Below, piece after piece: positions 17,929 to 26,707 of a stretch of 64,000 nucleotides of DNA (the first letter of the stretch is position 1; the number at the start of each line of letters is the position of its first letter). The stretch comes from Pedobacter sp. B4-66 (GTDB lineage Bacteria; Bacteroidota; Bacteroidia; Sphingobacteriales; Sphingobacteriaceae): assembly GCF_018492665.1 (NCBI RefSeq), contig NZ_JAFVME010000006.1, positions 248,001 through 312,000 of the forward strand, written 5' to 3'. The translations under genes were made by a program, and so were the position numbers. The notes beneath the pieces are model-generated. The model did not search any database, was not told the origin of the DNA, and was given only the letters and a program-made list of their open reading frames with translations.

Positions 17929-18591
17929 ATGACCGACCAAAAAATAGTTAGAACTGAAACAGCCGAAGTGCTGCTATTTGACCTTAATCAAGAGTCCGGT
18001 CAAATAAAAATTGGCTTTGGAGTTTCATTTTGTCTTCACGAAGGAAAGCTCTGCGTTAGCGAAATCCCCTTCCTGAGCCTAAATCTTTCTCCTATTGAGA
18101 ACATTACAATAGACAATGGCACTCTACAGTTTGATGCACTACTCTCTGAAAAAACCATTCACTTTATTATAAAATCCGAATGCCCTGGTGCCGAAGGATT
18201 AATGCTTTTCATTAAACAACTAAGTGAAAAACCACTATTACCAGCCCCTACTTTTAATAATTCAATTTATCTTCAGGTAGATAGTGGGGAACTTTTGCTA
18301 CGATTAGAGGACTGTAAAACCAATAATCGCATTTTAATTACCTATAGCAATACCTATGGAAACCATATTACACAACGTTTCCCTGAGCCATCTAAACGCT
18401 ATAAAATTGAATCTTGTAATCTTACAAACGATATACTGACCGTACAATGTGATGGCCACAACCTGTATCAGGATCACACGTCGGTTAACCCAGAACTGAA
18501 CACCACATATCAATGGCATTTGGTATTTCAGTCCGAAGTGCAGAAAATAATCCACGAATTAATCAGCACAAATATTGGTTCCAATTTCTAA
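17929..18591 (+). CDS. Hypothetical protein upstream of a hybrid histidine kinase
   Basis: I do not recognise this protein. The frame is open from 17896 (231 aa), but I prefer the ATG at 17929 (220 aa, MTDQKIVRTE). The first ATG is buried in a hairpin, while the second is preceded by AAGGAT. It has no signal peptide and is predicted mostly beta ('IKIGFGVSFCLHEGKLCV', 'IYLQVDSGELLLRLED'). It ends 18 bp before the sensor-kinase gene on the same strand, so the two may be cotranscribed. Confidence 0.6.
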   Translation: MTDQKIVRTETAEVLLFDLNQESGQIKIGFGVSFCLHEGKLCVSEIPFLSLNLSPIENITIDNGTLQFDALLSEKTIHFIIKSECPGAEGLMLFIKQLSEKPLLPAPTFNNSIYLQVDSGELLLRLEDCKTNNRILITYSNTYGNHITQRFPEPSKRYKIESCNLTNDILTVQCDGHNLYQDHTSVNPELNTTYQWHLVFQSEVQKIIHELISTNIGSNF

Positions 18592-18609
18592 ATACCAACC
18601 TAACGAACT

Positions 18610-20532
18610 ATGGATAATAATGCTCGCAATTTACAACCTCTAATTGAAGCGCTGGATGATGTAATCCTGGAATTAACTGAACTAGCTGTCATTAAACAAG
18701 TTTGGGCTAAGGATAAAACTAAACTATTTTTACCTCCTGAATTCTTTATAGGTAAAAGTATTCCTGAAGTATTCGGTGAATTTGGAAACATCTTCATCAA
18801 GTGCATTGATGATCTTTTAAATACTGGAGAAAGACAACAATGTGTGTATCCTGATTTTGATGAAAACAAGCATCTGTGGTATTGTGCAAAATTTCAAAAA
18901 ATTGATTCATCTGAAGAAGAGGTTAGAATAATATGTGTAATTGAAGATATTACGGCTAAAAAAGAGCTAAATGATCAACTTGAGAAAAATAGCTTAGAGT
19001 TAAAAAGAATTAATGATTTACTAGAAATAGGGCACGAAATATCTAAAATGGGTGGTTGGGAATACGATACCATAAGGAAAGAACTATTCTTAACCAAACA
19101 GATTTATGAAATTAATGAGTCAGACGATCATATTGTAATTAACTGCAACAATATGACGAAGTCGTTTGACAAAGAGAATAAGGTAAAACTATTAAAAGCA
19201 TTAAGAATTACGCTAAGTCAAAATATTGCCTTTGATTTAGAACTTGAACTAATAACCGCCAAAAGAAACAAAAAATGGGTACGGATATCTGGCCTACCCA
19301 TAATGAAAAACCAAAAGGTTCGAATATTCAGAGGAATATTAAAAGACATTACTGAGATTAAAAACAACCAACTGGAGCTCATAGAAGCCAAAAACCTAGC
19401 TGAACAAGTAGCCAGAAAGCGGACAGAAACGCTGTCAATTATGAGCCACGAGATCAGAACGCCTTTAAATGCTATTATTGGCATAAGCAATCTGTTGGAT
19501 CAGGACACTTTTTCAAACAACGATATAAAGGAATACGTTGATCATTTAAGATACTCTTCTAACCATTTATTACATCTGATAAATGACATTTTAGATCTAG
19601 AAAAAATTGAATGTAAAAAAATGGAGTTAAATGAAATTCCTACAAATTTAGTGTCCCTTGTAAACAATATCTACAAACAATTTGTACCATTTGCTAAAAC
19701 CAAAAACCTTAGTTTAAACTTCAATCATGATCATCAAATACCCCAGTCGCTATTAATAGACGATCTTAGACTAAGCAGAATATTAAATAATCTGATTGGG
19801 AATGCCATTAAATTCACTGAAAAAGGAGAAGTAAACATCATATTAAAAACACTGATCGATCAGCATCATCAAACAAGTATTCTTTTTAAAATATCCGATA
19901 CCGGAATTGGAATTCCCGAACATCTCCATAACCTGATTTTTGACAAATTCCACCAGGTAAACCAGGATTCTCATAGGCAACAGGAAGGAAGCGGATTAGG
20001 GCTAAACATTACCAAAGGATTGGTTAGGCTTTTTGACAGCGAAATTCGCTTAACCAGTAAACCTTATGTTGGCTCAATATTCGAGTTTAAAATTGATTTC
20101 AAGAAATGTTTACCCTTACAACCTGAACAAAAAATAGAATCATTAGAATTTGATTTCCCTCCCCTGCCAGACTTTAAACTGTTAATCGTTGATGACAATG
20201 CTACCAATCTACTGGTTGCATCCCGTCAATTGCATCAGTTTGGAATTAATGCCGATAAAGCAGACAATGCTTACACTGCTATTGAATACCTAAAAAAAGA
20301 GCGGTTTGATGTTGTTTTGGTAGATCTTCATATGCCTGGTATGGATGGTTATCAGTTAGCTAAATATATACAGGACAATTATCCTGAAACCAAAGTCATT
20401 ATTTTCACAGCAGATGTTCTTGAAGAGGTGAGATTTAGGCTAAAAGAAATGGGCATACAATATATCCTATCCAAACCATTTAAACCCGAAGAAATGTTTG
20501 AGCTGTTTTTAGAAGTACTCGAGGTAAAATAA
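18610..20532 (+). CDS. Hybrid sensor histidine kinase/response regulator, cytoplasmic
   Basis: In this 640-aa protein, two PAS-like regions (about 15-120 and 135-250) precede a HisKA domain with the phospho-accepting His280 (MSHEIRTPLNA). A HATPase domain follows, with N-box Asn398 (NLIGNAIKF), DTGIG at 430-434 and a GSGLGL box at about 460. A C-terminal receiver domain (523-637) has acidic pair Asp528/Asp529, phospho-acceptor Asp572 and Lys622. No transmembrane segment is seen, so it senses an internal signal. There is no output domain and no adjacent regulator gene, so the partner is unknown. The PNGase F-like gene starts 15 bp downstream. Confidence 0.93.
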   Translation: MDNNARNLQPLIEALDDVILELTELAVIKQVWAKDKTKLFLPPEFFIGKSIPEVFGEFGNIFIKCIDDLLNTGERQQCVYPDFDENKHLWYCAKFQKIDSSEEEVRIICVIEDITAKKELNDQLEKNSLELKRINDLLEIGHEISKMGGWEYDTIRKELFLTKQIYEINESDDHIVINCNNMTKSFDKENKVKLLKALRITLSQNIAFDLELELITAKRNKKWVRISGLPIMKNQKVRIFRGILKDITEIKNNQLELIEAKNLAEQVARKRTETLSIMSHEIRTPLNAIIGISNLLDQDTFSNNDIKEYVDHLRYSSNHLLHLINDILDLEKIECKKMELNEIPTNLVSLVNNIYKQFVPFAKTKNLSLNFNHDHQIPQSLLIDDLRLSRILNNLIGNAIKFTEKGEVNIILKTLIDQHHQTSILFKISDTGIGIPEHLHNLIFDKFHQVNQDSHRQQEGSGLGLNITKGLVRLFDSEIRLTSKPYVGSIFEFKIDFKKCLPLQPEQKIESLEFDFPPLPDFKLLIVDDNATNLLVASRQLHQFGINADKADNAYTAIEYLKKERFDVVLVDLHMPGMDGYQLAKYIQDNYPETKVIIFTADVLEEVRFRLKEMGIQYILSKPFKPEEMFELFLEVLEVK

Positions 20533-20547
20533 TTATCTTTATGCCCT

Positions 20548-22227
20548 ATGAGAGTACTTCTAATAGGATTTGCATTGCTTTTTATCAGTGTGCCATCGTT
20601 TTCACAAATAAATTCTAAAGCTACTGAGGCTGTAGTTACTTATGGATTCCGTAATAATGGAAAAGATTCAAAGGCTGAACAAAAAATGTTCATTAAAGGC
20701 AATCAGGTACATTTGGTTTCTCAAGGCCGTCAAACTGAACAGCAATACCTGCAAACTGCTCAAAAAGTTAGCTATCAAATACAGAACAGCAATGGTATTA
20801 ACTACACTCTAAAAAAACCGTTTTCAGAGTACATAAAGGCAGAGCTTCTACCGGGAATTGATACAATACTTGGCATTCCTTGCAAAAAAGCTAAGGTATT
20901 TGTTCGTTCAAACACCATTGAGGTTTGGTACACTAATGACCTTAAAATTAAAGGTACTCCAAGCATTTCAATTGCTCCGGGGCTAGGTTTGGTACTTAAA
21001 ACCATTCGTAATGGAAACTCTGAAACCATCGCTAAAAATATTGAATACCGTACAGTAACATCGGAAGAGCTTGCATGGCCAAAAACATGGGGTACTATGT
21101 TGGATGAACCGGCTTATCAGCGACAAGTAATTGAAAGCCGCTACACTACGCTTACCATTTTCAACAATGAGCAAATTAGCTTTGGTAATAAGACAGAGAA
21201 CCCTGTTGGTGAACAATCCAATCTTACTTATCACTACTCTGGTGGAACCATTATTTTAAAGAAGGTAAAACTTCCGGCTGCAAAAGCTAGTCAACAGCTG
21301 TTTGTTGAATTAGCACAACATTCTAATGGGGATGCATATGATCGCACAGGATCAGTTTTTATGATTCCTACCAATAAATCCATCACTTATCTTAATGCTT
21401 TGCAAAATGGCATTCAGGCATTACCTATATACTCAGCAAGAAATGGCAAGAAATACCAGGGAGTTACAGCTACAGATAACTATTTACCTCCGCTAGAGCT
21501 GATGCGATTCTTCACCTCTTTTGGGGTAAACCATTTTAATGCCCAGGCAAAAGTAAAAGGATACAATTGGGCCGATTCTGTTGTGTATAAACAAGACATC
21601 ACCTCTCTATTGCCAAGTTTACAGGGAGAAGTATGGATTGGTGTTTTTATAGGCAACTATGATAAAGGCGGACATAAAGCCAGCTTATATTTTAAATACT
21701 ATCCTGGTTACGAAGGAGAAAGCCAAAAAGAAGAAAAGAAATGGTTGATGCCTGCCTTTAACACCACAAACTTAATGGAGATGTCTGGCCAGGAATACGG
21801 TACTATGTTCGATCAGGATTCTCTTACCGTAACCGTTGACATCCCTCAGGGCGTAAAAAACCTTAAACTAAGGTACCTTACAACCGGTCATGGAGGCTGG
21901 GGCGGCGGAGATGAATTTGTCCCTAAACAAAATGAGATTTTTGTTGATGGCAAAAGAGTTTACCATTTTATCCCATGGAGAGAGGATTGCGCAACTTACA
22001 GATTCTTAAACCCTGCATCGGGTAATTTCGGAAACGGATTATCATCATCTGATCTTAGTCGTTCTAATTGGTGTCCGGGAACAATCACTTTACCTGTTGA
22101 AATTCCACTTCCAGACTTAAAGCCCGGTAAACATACGATACAGGTAGCAATACCATTAGGAAAACCTGAAGGCGGAAGCTTTAGTGCTTGGAATGTATCA
22201 GGAACATTAATTGGTGATAAAGAATAG
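20548..22227 (+). CDS. Secreted PNGase F-like peptide-N-glycosidase with N-terminal bowl domain
   Basis: This 559-aa protein has a signal peptide (MRVLLIGFALLFISVPSFSQ). Residues about 21-190 resemble the extra bowl-like domain of PNGase F-II or a GLPGLI-type fold. The rest carries the two PNGase F jelly-roll domains, including 'TTGHGGWGGGDEFVPK' (about 445-460) and 'WREDCATYR' (about 475), which hold the acidic and ligand residues of the family. PNGase F hydrolyses the Asn-GlcNAc amide bond of N-glycoproteins. It is cotranscribed with the sensor kinase and ends at a strong bidirectional terminator. Activity on eukaryotic glycoproteins is expected from the family but untested here. Confidence 0.9.
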   Translation: MRVLLIGFALLFISVPSFSQINSKATEAVVTYGFRNNGKDSKAEQKMFIKGNQVHLVSQGRQTEQQYLQTAQKVSYQIQNSNGINYTLKKPFSEYIKAELLPGIDTILGIPCKKAKVFVRSNTIEVWYTNDLKIKGTPSISIAPGLGLVLKTIRNGNSETIAKNIEYRTVTSEELAWPKTWGTMLDEPAYQRQVIESRYTTLTIFNNEQISFGNKTENPVGEQSNLTYHYSGGTIILKKVKLPAAKASQQLFVELAQHSNGDAYDRTGSVFMIPTNKSITYLNALQNGIQALPIYSARNGKKYQGVTATDNYLPPLELMRFFTSFGVNHFNAQAKVKGYNWADSVVYKQDITSLLPSLQGEVWIGVFIGNYDKGGHKASLYFKYYPGYEGESQKEEKKWLMPAFNTTNLMEMSGQEYGTMFDQDSLTVTVDIPQGVKNLKLRYLTTGHGGWGGGDEFVPKQNEIFVDGKRVYHFIPWREDCATYRFLNPASGNFGNGLSSSDLSRSNWCPGTITLPVEIPLPDLKPGKHTIQVAIPLGKPEGGSFSAWNVSGTLIGDKE

Positions 22228-22231
22228 CAAT

Positions 22232-22262
22232 AAAAAAGGCATCCAAATTGGATGCCTTTTTT
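22232..22262. terminator. Bidirectional terminator between convergent genes
   Basis: The inverted repeat AAAAAAGGCATCC...GGATGCCTTTTTT with a 5-nt loop has A/T runs on both flanks. It can therefore serve the PNGase F-like gene (+) and the Lys/Ala-rich gene (-), whose stops lie on either side. Confidence 0.92.
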
Positions 22263-22282
22263 ATTAGAAATAAGCTAGATAA

Positions 22283-22978
22283 CTATTCAGCTTCTTTTTT
22301 AATATAAGTTTTATTACCGTTCTTGTTGATATAATATTTACCTCCCCGTGGACCGGTATAAACTACCTCAGCATTAGGACCTTTTAAGGTTCTATCGATA
22401 GTTGGTTTATAATCTTTATTAGCAGCAGTGGTAACGGCAGTTGTTGTTTGTTTCTTAGCAGTTGTTACGGCAGTCTTAGTCTCCTTTACAGGAGCCTCTA
22501 CTTTTTCTTTAGCAGCTGTTGCTGAAAAACGTTTGTCAGGTGTACCATCTTTTTTAAGCTTCACATCACTTGCTGCAGGAGCAGTTTTTGCGAATCTCTT
22601 ATCCGGTGTACCATCCTTTTTCAACTTAGCACCAGCAGCAGCAGTTGTAACTTTAGCCTCAGTTTTTGTAGTAACAACTTCTTTTTTAACCTTGGCAGTC
22701 GCATCTGTGGCTGCTTTAGTTTTAACAGTTGCTTCTTTTTTCGCATCAGCCTTAGCTTTGGCCGCTTCTTTCTTTGCCGCTGCAGTCGCTTCTTTTTTAG
22801 CGTCGGATTTAGCTTTAGCAGCCTCCTTCTTCGCGTTAGCTGCAGTTTCTTTAGCTTTCGAAGTTTCCTTTTTAACTTTTGCGGTTGTCTTTTTTGCTGT
22901 AGCAGTTTCAACAGTTTGAGCCATACCTAAGCTCACACAGAAGCTCAAGATGGCAATTAGTGAAAGTAGTTTTTTCAT
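22283..22978 (-). CDS. Secreted Lys/Ala-rich protein with PBCV-type basic adaptor motif
   Basis: This 231-aa protein begins with a signal peptide (MKKLLSLIAILSFCVSLGMAQ). Residues about 25-110 are repeats of the AKKEAAKAKADAKKE type. Two copies of 'LKKDGTPDKRF' follow (about 120-150), then a C-terminal 'TGPRGGKYYINKNGNKTYI' (about 205-225), which matches the PBCV-specific basic adaptor domain. The repeats resemble histone H1 tails, but the signal peptide points to an envelope or secreted location. It may bind polyanions such as DNA or polysaccharide outside the cytoplasm; this is inference. Confidence 0.75.
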   Translation of the reverse strand: MKKLLSLIAILSFCVSLGMAQTVETATAKKTTAKVKKETSKAKETAANAKKEAAKAKSDAKKEATAAAKKEAAKAKADAKKEATVKTKAATDATAKVKKEVVTTKTEAKVTTAAAGAKLKKDGTPDKRFAKTAPAASDVKLKKDGTPDKRFSATAAKEKVEAPVKETKTAVTTAKKQTTTAVTTAANKDYKPTIDRTLKGPNAEVVYTGPRGGKYYINKNGNKTYIKKEAE

Positions 22979-23163
22979 AACTTTTTTAAATAGCTGATTT
23001 AATCTCCTATTACTCTGCTGTTAGTAGCCGAATAACTATATACAATTTACACATATCGTACCAAGAATTAACTAAAAACCTAAATAAATATTTTCATTAA
23101 AAGAAATGAGGTCACCAAAATGAAACATCATCCCGGTGACCTCAAATCTCCCTCTCCCATTAA

Positions 23164-23622
23164 CTACGCTATTGTAGCAGTAAGTTTTGTTCCGCTAATG
23201 GCAGTGCTATATATTTTTAATGTCCTGGTGTTCCCTGATGATCCTTGTGGCCCCTGAAGTATACTACCACTTGTTGAATATTCAGAAAAATGCAATTGAC
23301 ATTGTATGAAATTATCAGTTTGTTTCCATACTAAATCACCACCTTGGTGAGGACAAATAGCTTCAGTTGCGACAAAAGCAGCAGTAGTATTACCAGCGGC
23401 AATTCTGAAAAACAATACGCCGTTTGCTTTTGCCTGATCACCAACAGCCTTTAATTGAGTAGCAAGATCCACAGTAGCTTTGTTATTATCTCCGCCACCT
23501 GCCCCAGGGTCTGGTTTATCCTCAGGTCCACCGCCACTTTTCCCACAACCCGAAAAACATGATCCTGTGCAAACCAGTGCAAGGCCCAACCCTAATGATT
23601 TGATAAATTCCTCACGTTCCAT
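23164..23622 (-). CDS. Rieske [2Fe-2S] protein, membrane-anchored
   Basis: This 152-aa protein has Rieske cluster ligands Cys90-Pro-His92 (ICPHQGG) and Cys108-x-x-His111 (QCQLHF). The N-terminus has a weak lipoprotein-type signal ('FSGC' at about 23-26) and a Gly/Pro/Asp-rich linker, placing the domain outside the cytoplasmic membrane. It would carry electrons between periplasmic partners. It is the third gene, after YceI and DUF5777 genes, in one minus-strand group (17-bp gap). The second Cys-x-x-His is followed by FSEY rather than the usual G-S/H-G-x-x-F/Y loop residues, so redox tuning may differ. Confidence 0.85.
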   Translation of the reverse strand: MEREEFIKSLGLGLALVCTGSCFSGCGKSGGGPEDKPDPGAGGGDNNKATVDLATQLKAVGDQAKANGVLFFRIAAGNTTAAFVATEAICPHQGGDLVWKQTDNFIQCQLHFSEYSTSGSILQGPQGSSGNTRTLKIYSTAISGTKLTATIA

Positions 23623-23639
23623 AATTTTTTGATTTTAGT

Positions 23640-24578
23640 TTAGTAAATTTTTGATTTCTTATCTGGATCCTCGTTTTTAGACTTAAACAGGGTAAAATTT
23701 CTTGATATGGTAAAGCCAAAACGCACCCCACCTTTACTCCATGATTTCTTAGTATTTGGAATAAAATTATTTTCAACTATATATTCTGAATTCATAAAGT
23801 TTAAAGAGAAAATGTGTCCACCGGTTTCTATTTCAAGGCCAACACCAAATGGATTATAGTAGGCCTGTGTTAAATCCTTAGGTCTAGATAATCCATTTAC
23901 CACCGTATAATCAGCAATAAAAGAAAGTCGTTTTGTTATTTTCATTCTTCCTGCAAAGCCAACAGAAAAGAGGTTCTCAGGGTCTCTAGTATCGTCAGGA
24001 GCCCTTCTCATTAAAAGAGCAGGCATTACCTGCAATGAAAGTCTTGACGACAACTTACGGGATATAATAGATTGAAAGAAATACGAGAATCTATCACTAT
24101 ATTTTGCAAACTCACTATCATTCAGTGGTTCCCTGGCAACCCAACCCATCTGCGCAAAAAGGGTCATATTAATTGGCATAGACTCATTGGTTTTCTGTCT
24201 CAAAAGCCTGTACTTGCCCGAAAAATTATAGAGTTCATCTTGTTTACTTCTTCCCACTGCAACTGTCAACCTATCAGACACACCATAATCCAATCCTATA
24301 AATAAATCGGAAGCGACATCTAAACCATATAGTGTATGGGCACTTCCAAAACGACCACCGATATCACCAAAATGGTGACGAATCCTAAGATCAAGATCGT
24401 GCTTTTTCTGTGTTTCGCTCGAATGAGACAATACAACGTGGGTTGATTTAAAGGCGGCATCAACTGTGGTAGCCACATCTCCACTATCCAAAGCTTTCAA
24501 TAATGAGTCCGCTTCCTGAGCCTGGGCGTGCAGTGCAAAAAGCGAAAAGGAAATGAGTAAATATTTAATCTTATTCAT
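23640..24578 (-). CDS. DUF5777 outer-membrane beta-barrel protein
   Basis: This 312-aa protein has a signal peptide (MNKIKYLLISFSLFALHAQAQ) and alternating-residue beta strands throughout the mature part ('HDLDLRIRHHFGDIGGRFG', 'LFIGLDYGVSDRLTVAVGRS', 'SLNFMNSEYIVENNF'). It fits DUF5777, a Bacteroidota family of predicted outer-membrane barrels. It lies between the YceI gene (8-bp gap) and the Rieske gene (17-bp gap), implying one transcript. The association suggests an envelope redox or isoprenoid-carrier unit, but the substrate is unknown. Confidence 0.8.
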   Translation of the reverse strand: MNKIKYLLISFSLFALHAQAQEADSLLKALDSGDVATTVDAAFKSTHVVLSHSSETQKKHDLDLRIRHHFGDIGGRFGSAHTLYGLDVASDLFIGLDYGVSDRLTVAVGRSKQDELYNFSGKYRLLRQKTNESMPINMTLFAQMGWVAREPLNDSEFAKYSDRFSYFFQSIISRKLSSRLSLQVMPALLMRRAPDDTRDPENLFSVGFAGRMKITKRLSFIADYTVVNGLSRPKDLTQAYYNPFGVGLEIETGGHIFSLNFMNSEYIVENNFIPNTKKSWSKGGVRFGFTISRNFTLFKSKNEDPDKKSKIY

Positions 24579-24586
24579 GAGTTTGG

Positions 24587-25141
24587 TTATTTTAATGGAT
24601 CCAACTTGCCTTCTGCTTTTATCGTAATGAACTCTGCAATCTTGGTAAACACCAGTTTTGGTATTTTAATATCATGATCTACACAAGCAACTTTAAACTG
24701 AGTACTGATTTGTACAACCCCATTACTTATTGTTACTTTCCCAGGAATTGTACGTTTTTTATCCACCCCGTGTACAGATAGTACACCTGTTACAGTTACC
24801 GTATAATCACCGTTTTTACTAAAATCTACAGGCTGATCTATTACCCCTTTAAATTTTGCATAAGGATATTTATCACTTTCAATGTAATTCTCATTAAAGT
24901 GTTCCTGCATCAGCTTACGATCAAACTCAAGAGTCTTAACATTCAATTGAACAGCGATTTCTCTGCTTTTGGCAACCAGCACAGCACTACCATTATCACT
25001 TACCGCCCTGATGTCCTCAAGAGGCGTTGATGAGAACAGGCCTATCCTTAAATTCTTGCTTAAAAAATTCTGTGCATTGGCACTTAAGTTTAGTAGCACG
25101 AACGCTACCAACAGTCGGATTATTTTTGTTTTGCTGTTCAT
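24587..25141 (-). CDS. YceI-family periplasmic protein
   Basis: The mature protein matches the YceI lipocalin-like barrel, a family that binds long isoprenoids such as polyprenyl quinones: 'KTLEFDRKLMQEHFNENYIESDKYPYAKFKG' (positions about 72-102) and 'VTVTGVLSVHGVDKKRTIPG'. I choose the ATG at 25141 (184 aa) because a signal peptide starts there (MNSKTKIIRLLVAFVLLNLS). A longer in-frame start at 25264 would run into the terminator of the upstream histone gene. It leads the YceI-DUF5777-Rieske group. Confidence 0.88.
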   Translation of the reverse strand: MNSKTKIIRLLVAFVLLNLSANAQNFLSKNLRIGLFSSTPLEDIRAVSDNGSAVLVAKSREIAVQLNVKTLEFDRKLMQEHFNENYIESDKYPYAKFKGVIDQPVDFSKNGDYTVTVTGVLSVHGVDKKRTIPGKVTISNGVVQISTQFKVACVDHDIKIPKLVFTKIAEFITIKAEGKLDPLK

Positions 25142-25262
25142 GACAATTGAGCTACTACCTTGTTTAAGTTTTAATGAACTTATATATCCAGATACGGAGT
25201 ACGAGGCAACTTGGTTGCCTTGGTAGTAAATAAAAAATGCCAATCTGAAATTAGCATTAAAC

Positions 25263-25293
25263 AAAAAAGGCCTGCAATTTCTTGCAGGCCTTT
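25263..25293 (-). terminator. Terminator of the histone H1-like gene
   Basis: AAAGGCCTGCAA (25266-25277) pairs with TTGCAGGCCTTT (25282-25293). On the minus strand the stem is followed by six T. It lies 19 bases past the histone stop codon and upstream of the YceI gene, so it separates the two transcripts. Confidence 0.93.
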
Positions 25294-25311
25294 CATATAA
25301 TTCAAATAATA

Positions 25312-25488
25312 CTATTTAGCATTTTTCTTCTCAGTAACCTCAGTACGGATATCCTGAGCAAGTCCTTTTAGATCTTGCATTGCTTTACGAACTCTAGTAC
25401 CAGCTGCGCCGTTACCTGAATTATAAAATTTGTCTGCATCAGCTTCGATTCCAGCAATTAGTTCTTTTAGTTTTGAAAATTTTTCCAT
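25312..25488 (-). CDS. Histone H1-like protein, Hc1 family
   Basis: A 58-aa frame, read by hand from ATG at 25488 to TAG at 25312, encodes MEKFSKLKELIAGIEADADK at the start and 'AAGTRVRKAMQDLKGLAQDI' in the second half. This is the compact Hc1-type histone H1 common in Bacteroidota, a basic helical protein thought to bind DNA in the nucleoid. It stands alone, with its own strong terminator. Confidence 0.93.
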   Translation of the reverse strand: MEKFSKLKELIAGIEADADKFYNSGNGAAGTRVRKAMQDLKGLAQDIRTEVTEKKNAK

Positions 25489-25624
25489 GTTTTTCTTAAG
25501 TTAAGATTTTAAAATATTTGATATAACGCTCTAAAGGTAATAATTATTGGATTTGCACCAAATCAATGTTTCAGATTCCGTCATCATTTTTTCCACATTC
25601 TAGTATGATTGTTAATAAAAATGA

Positions 25625-26707
25625 CTATAAGACTATCATTTGCCCTGTTTTTACTGATTCATCGCACGCAAATGCTATTCTTAGGCTGTTTACAGCATCT
25701 TCTGTAGCATCTGTAAGGTCAAGATCATCCTTAATTGCTTTAAGGAAAAAACGCTGCTCGCGGTTGCATAATTCCTGATGATCTGGCTCATCTGTAAGAT
25801 CAACCCATTCATTAGCCCTGGCAAACTCATCATCCTTATCCAGATCAGCATAATGAACCTTTATAGATTCTGTTTTGGTATGAGAATCTATCGAATCAGA
25901 ATTACCCGACTTTGATGCCTCTTTAGCAACTATAGATACAGCACCTTTTGGCCCGAAAACATCCTTAATAAAAAAGGCATTATCACTAACCATTGGTCCC
26001 CACCCTGCTTCATACCAACCTACAGAGCCATCCTCAAAACGAATTTGAAGCTGTCCGTAATTATAATTCCAATCAGGTATTTCATCCGTTAATCTGGCAC
26101 CAATAGCGCTTACCTGAACAGGCTTAGACCTTGTCATCTGACACATTACATCAATATAATGTACCGCACAGTCTACTATTGGACTTAAGCTTTTCATTAG
26201 ATTCCTATGTACTGTCCACTTAGGGCCATGACTTTGCTGATTCAAGTTCATCCGCATTACAAGTGGCTTACCCATTTGCTGTGAAAGCTCAATGAATTTC
26301 TCCCACGAAGGGTGATAACGCAATATATAACCAACAACCAATTTCTTGCCTGCTTTTCTAGCCGCCTCTGCAACGCGCTCCGCTCCTTCTACTGAATCAG
26401 CCAGGGGTTTCTCTATAAACACATGACACCCGCTCTCTAAGGCTTTAATCGCAAAAGCTTCGTGAGTATCCGGATAAGTAGAAATGCACACAGCATCAGG
26501 CTTTGTAGCCTCTAGCGCTTCGTAATAATCACTGAACAATGGATAACCACCACCAAGTTTTTCATTCAAAACATATTTGCTCTCACCTGTAGAAACAATT
26601 CCACAAATCTCAAAGCCATCGAGGTTATGATAGGCATCAGCATGAGACTTTCCCATGTTGCCACAGCCAACTACTAAAACACGAAGATTTACACTCCCAG
26701 ACTCCAT
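25625..26707 (-). CDS. Gfo/Idh/MocA-family oxidoreductase, cytoplasmic
   Basis: This 360-aa protein has an N-terminal Rossmann fold with the dinucleotide motif 'VLVVGCGNMGKSHADAY' (about 9-25) and the family's 'HVFIEKPLADS' Lys-Pro motif at about residue 94. A C-terminal alpha/beta substrate domain carries 'DCAVHYIDVM'. It lacks a Tat signal, unlike its two neighbours. Its start overlaps the end of the upstream Gfo/Idh/MocA gene by 19 bp, so they are cotranscribed. It is likely an NAD(P)-dependent sugar or polyol dehydrogenase; the substrate is not evident. Confidence 0.9.
   Translation of the reverse strand: MESGSVNLRVLVVGCGNMGKSHADAYHNLDGFEICGIVSTGESKYVLNEKLGGGYPLFSDYYEALEATKPDAVCISTYPDTHEAFAIKALESGCHVFIEKPLADSVEGAERVAEAARKAGKKLVVGYILRYHPSWEKFIELSQQMGKPLVMRMNLNQQSHGPKWTVHRNLMKSLSPIVDCAVHYIDVMCQMTRSKPVQVSAIGARLTDEIPDWNYNYGQLQIRFEDGSVGWYEAGWGPMVSDNAFFIKDVFGPKGAVSIVAKEASKSGNSDSIDSHTKTESIKVHYADLDKDDEFARANEWVDLTDEPDHQELCNREQRFFLKAIKDDLDLTDATEDAVNSLRIAFACDESVKTGQMIVL

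Noticed and set aside
22283..22978. Reading the Lys/Ala-rich gene as a nucleoid histone H1
   Set aside because: It has a clear N-terminal signal peptide and a PBCV-type adaptor; the true Hc1 histone is the 58-aa gene at 25312.
25142..25264. Extended start of the YceI gene
   Set aside because: It would begin at the histone terminator and lacks a signal peptide; the ATG at 25141 starts one.
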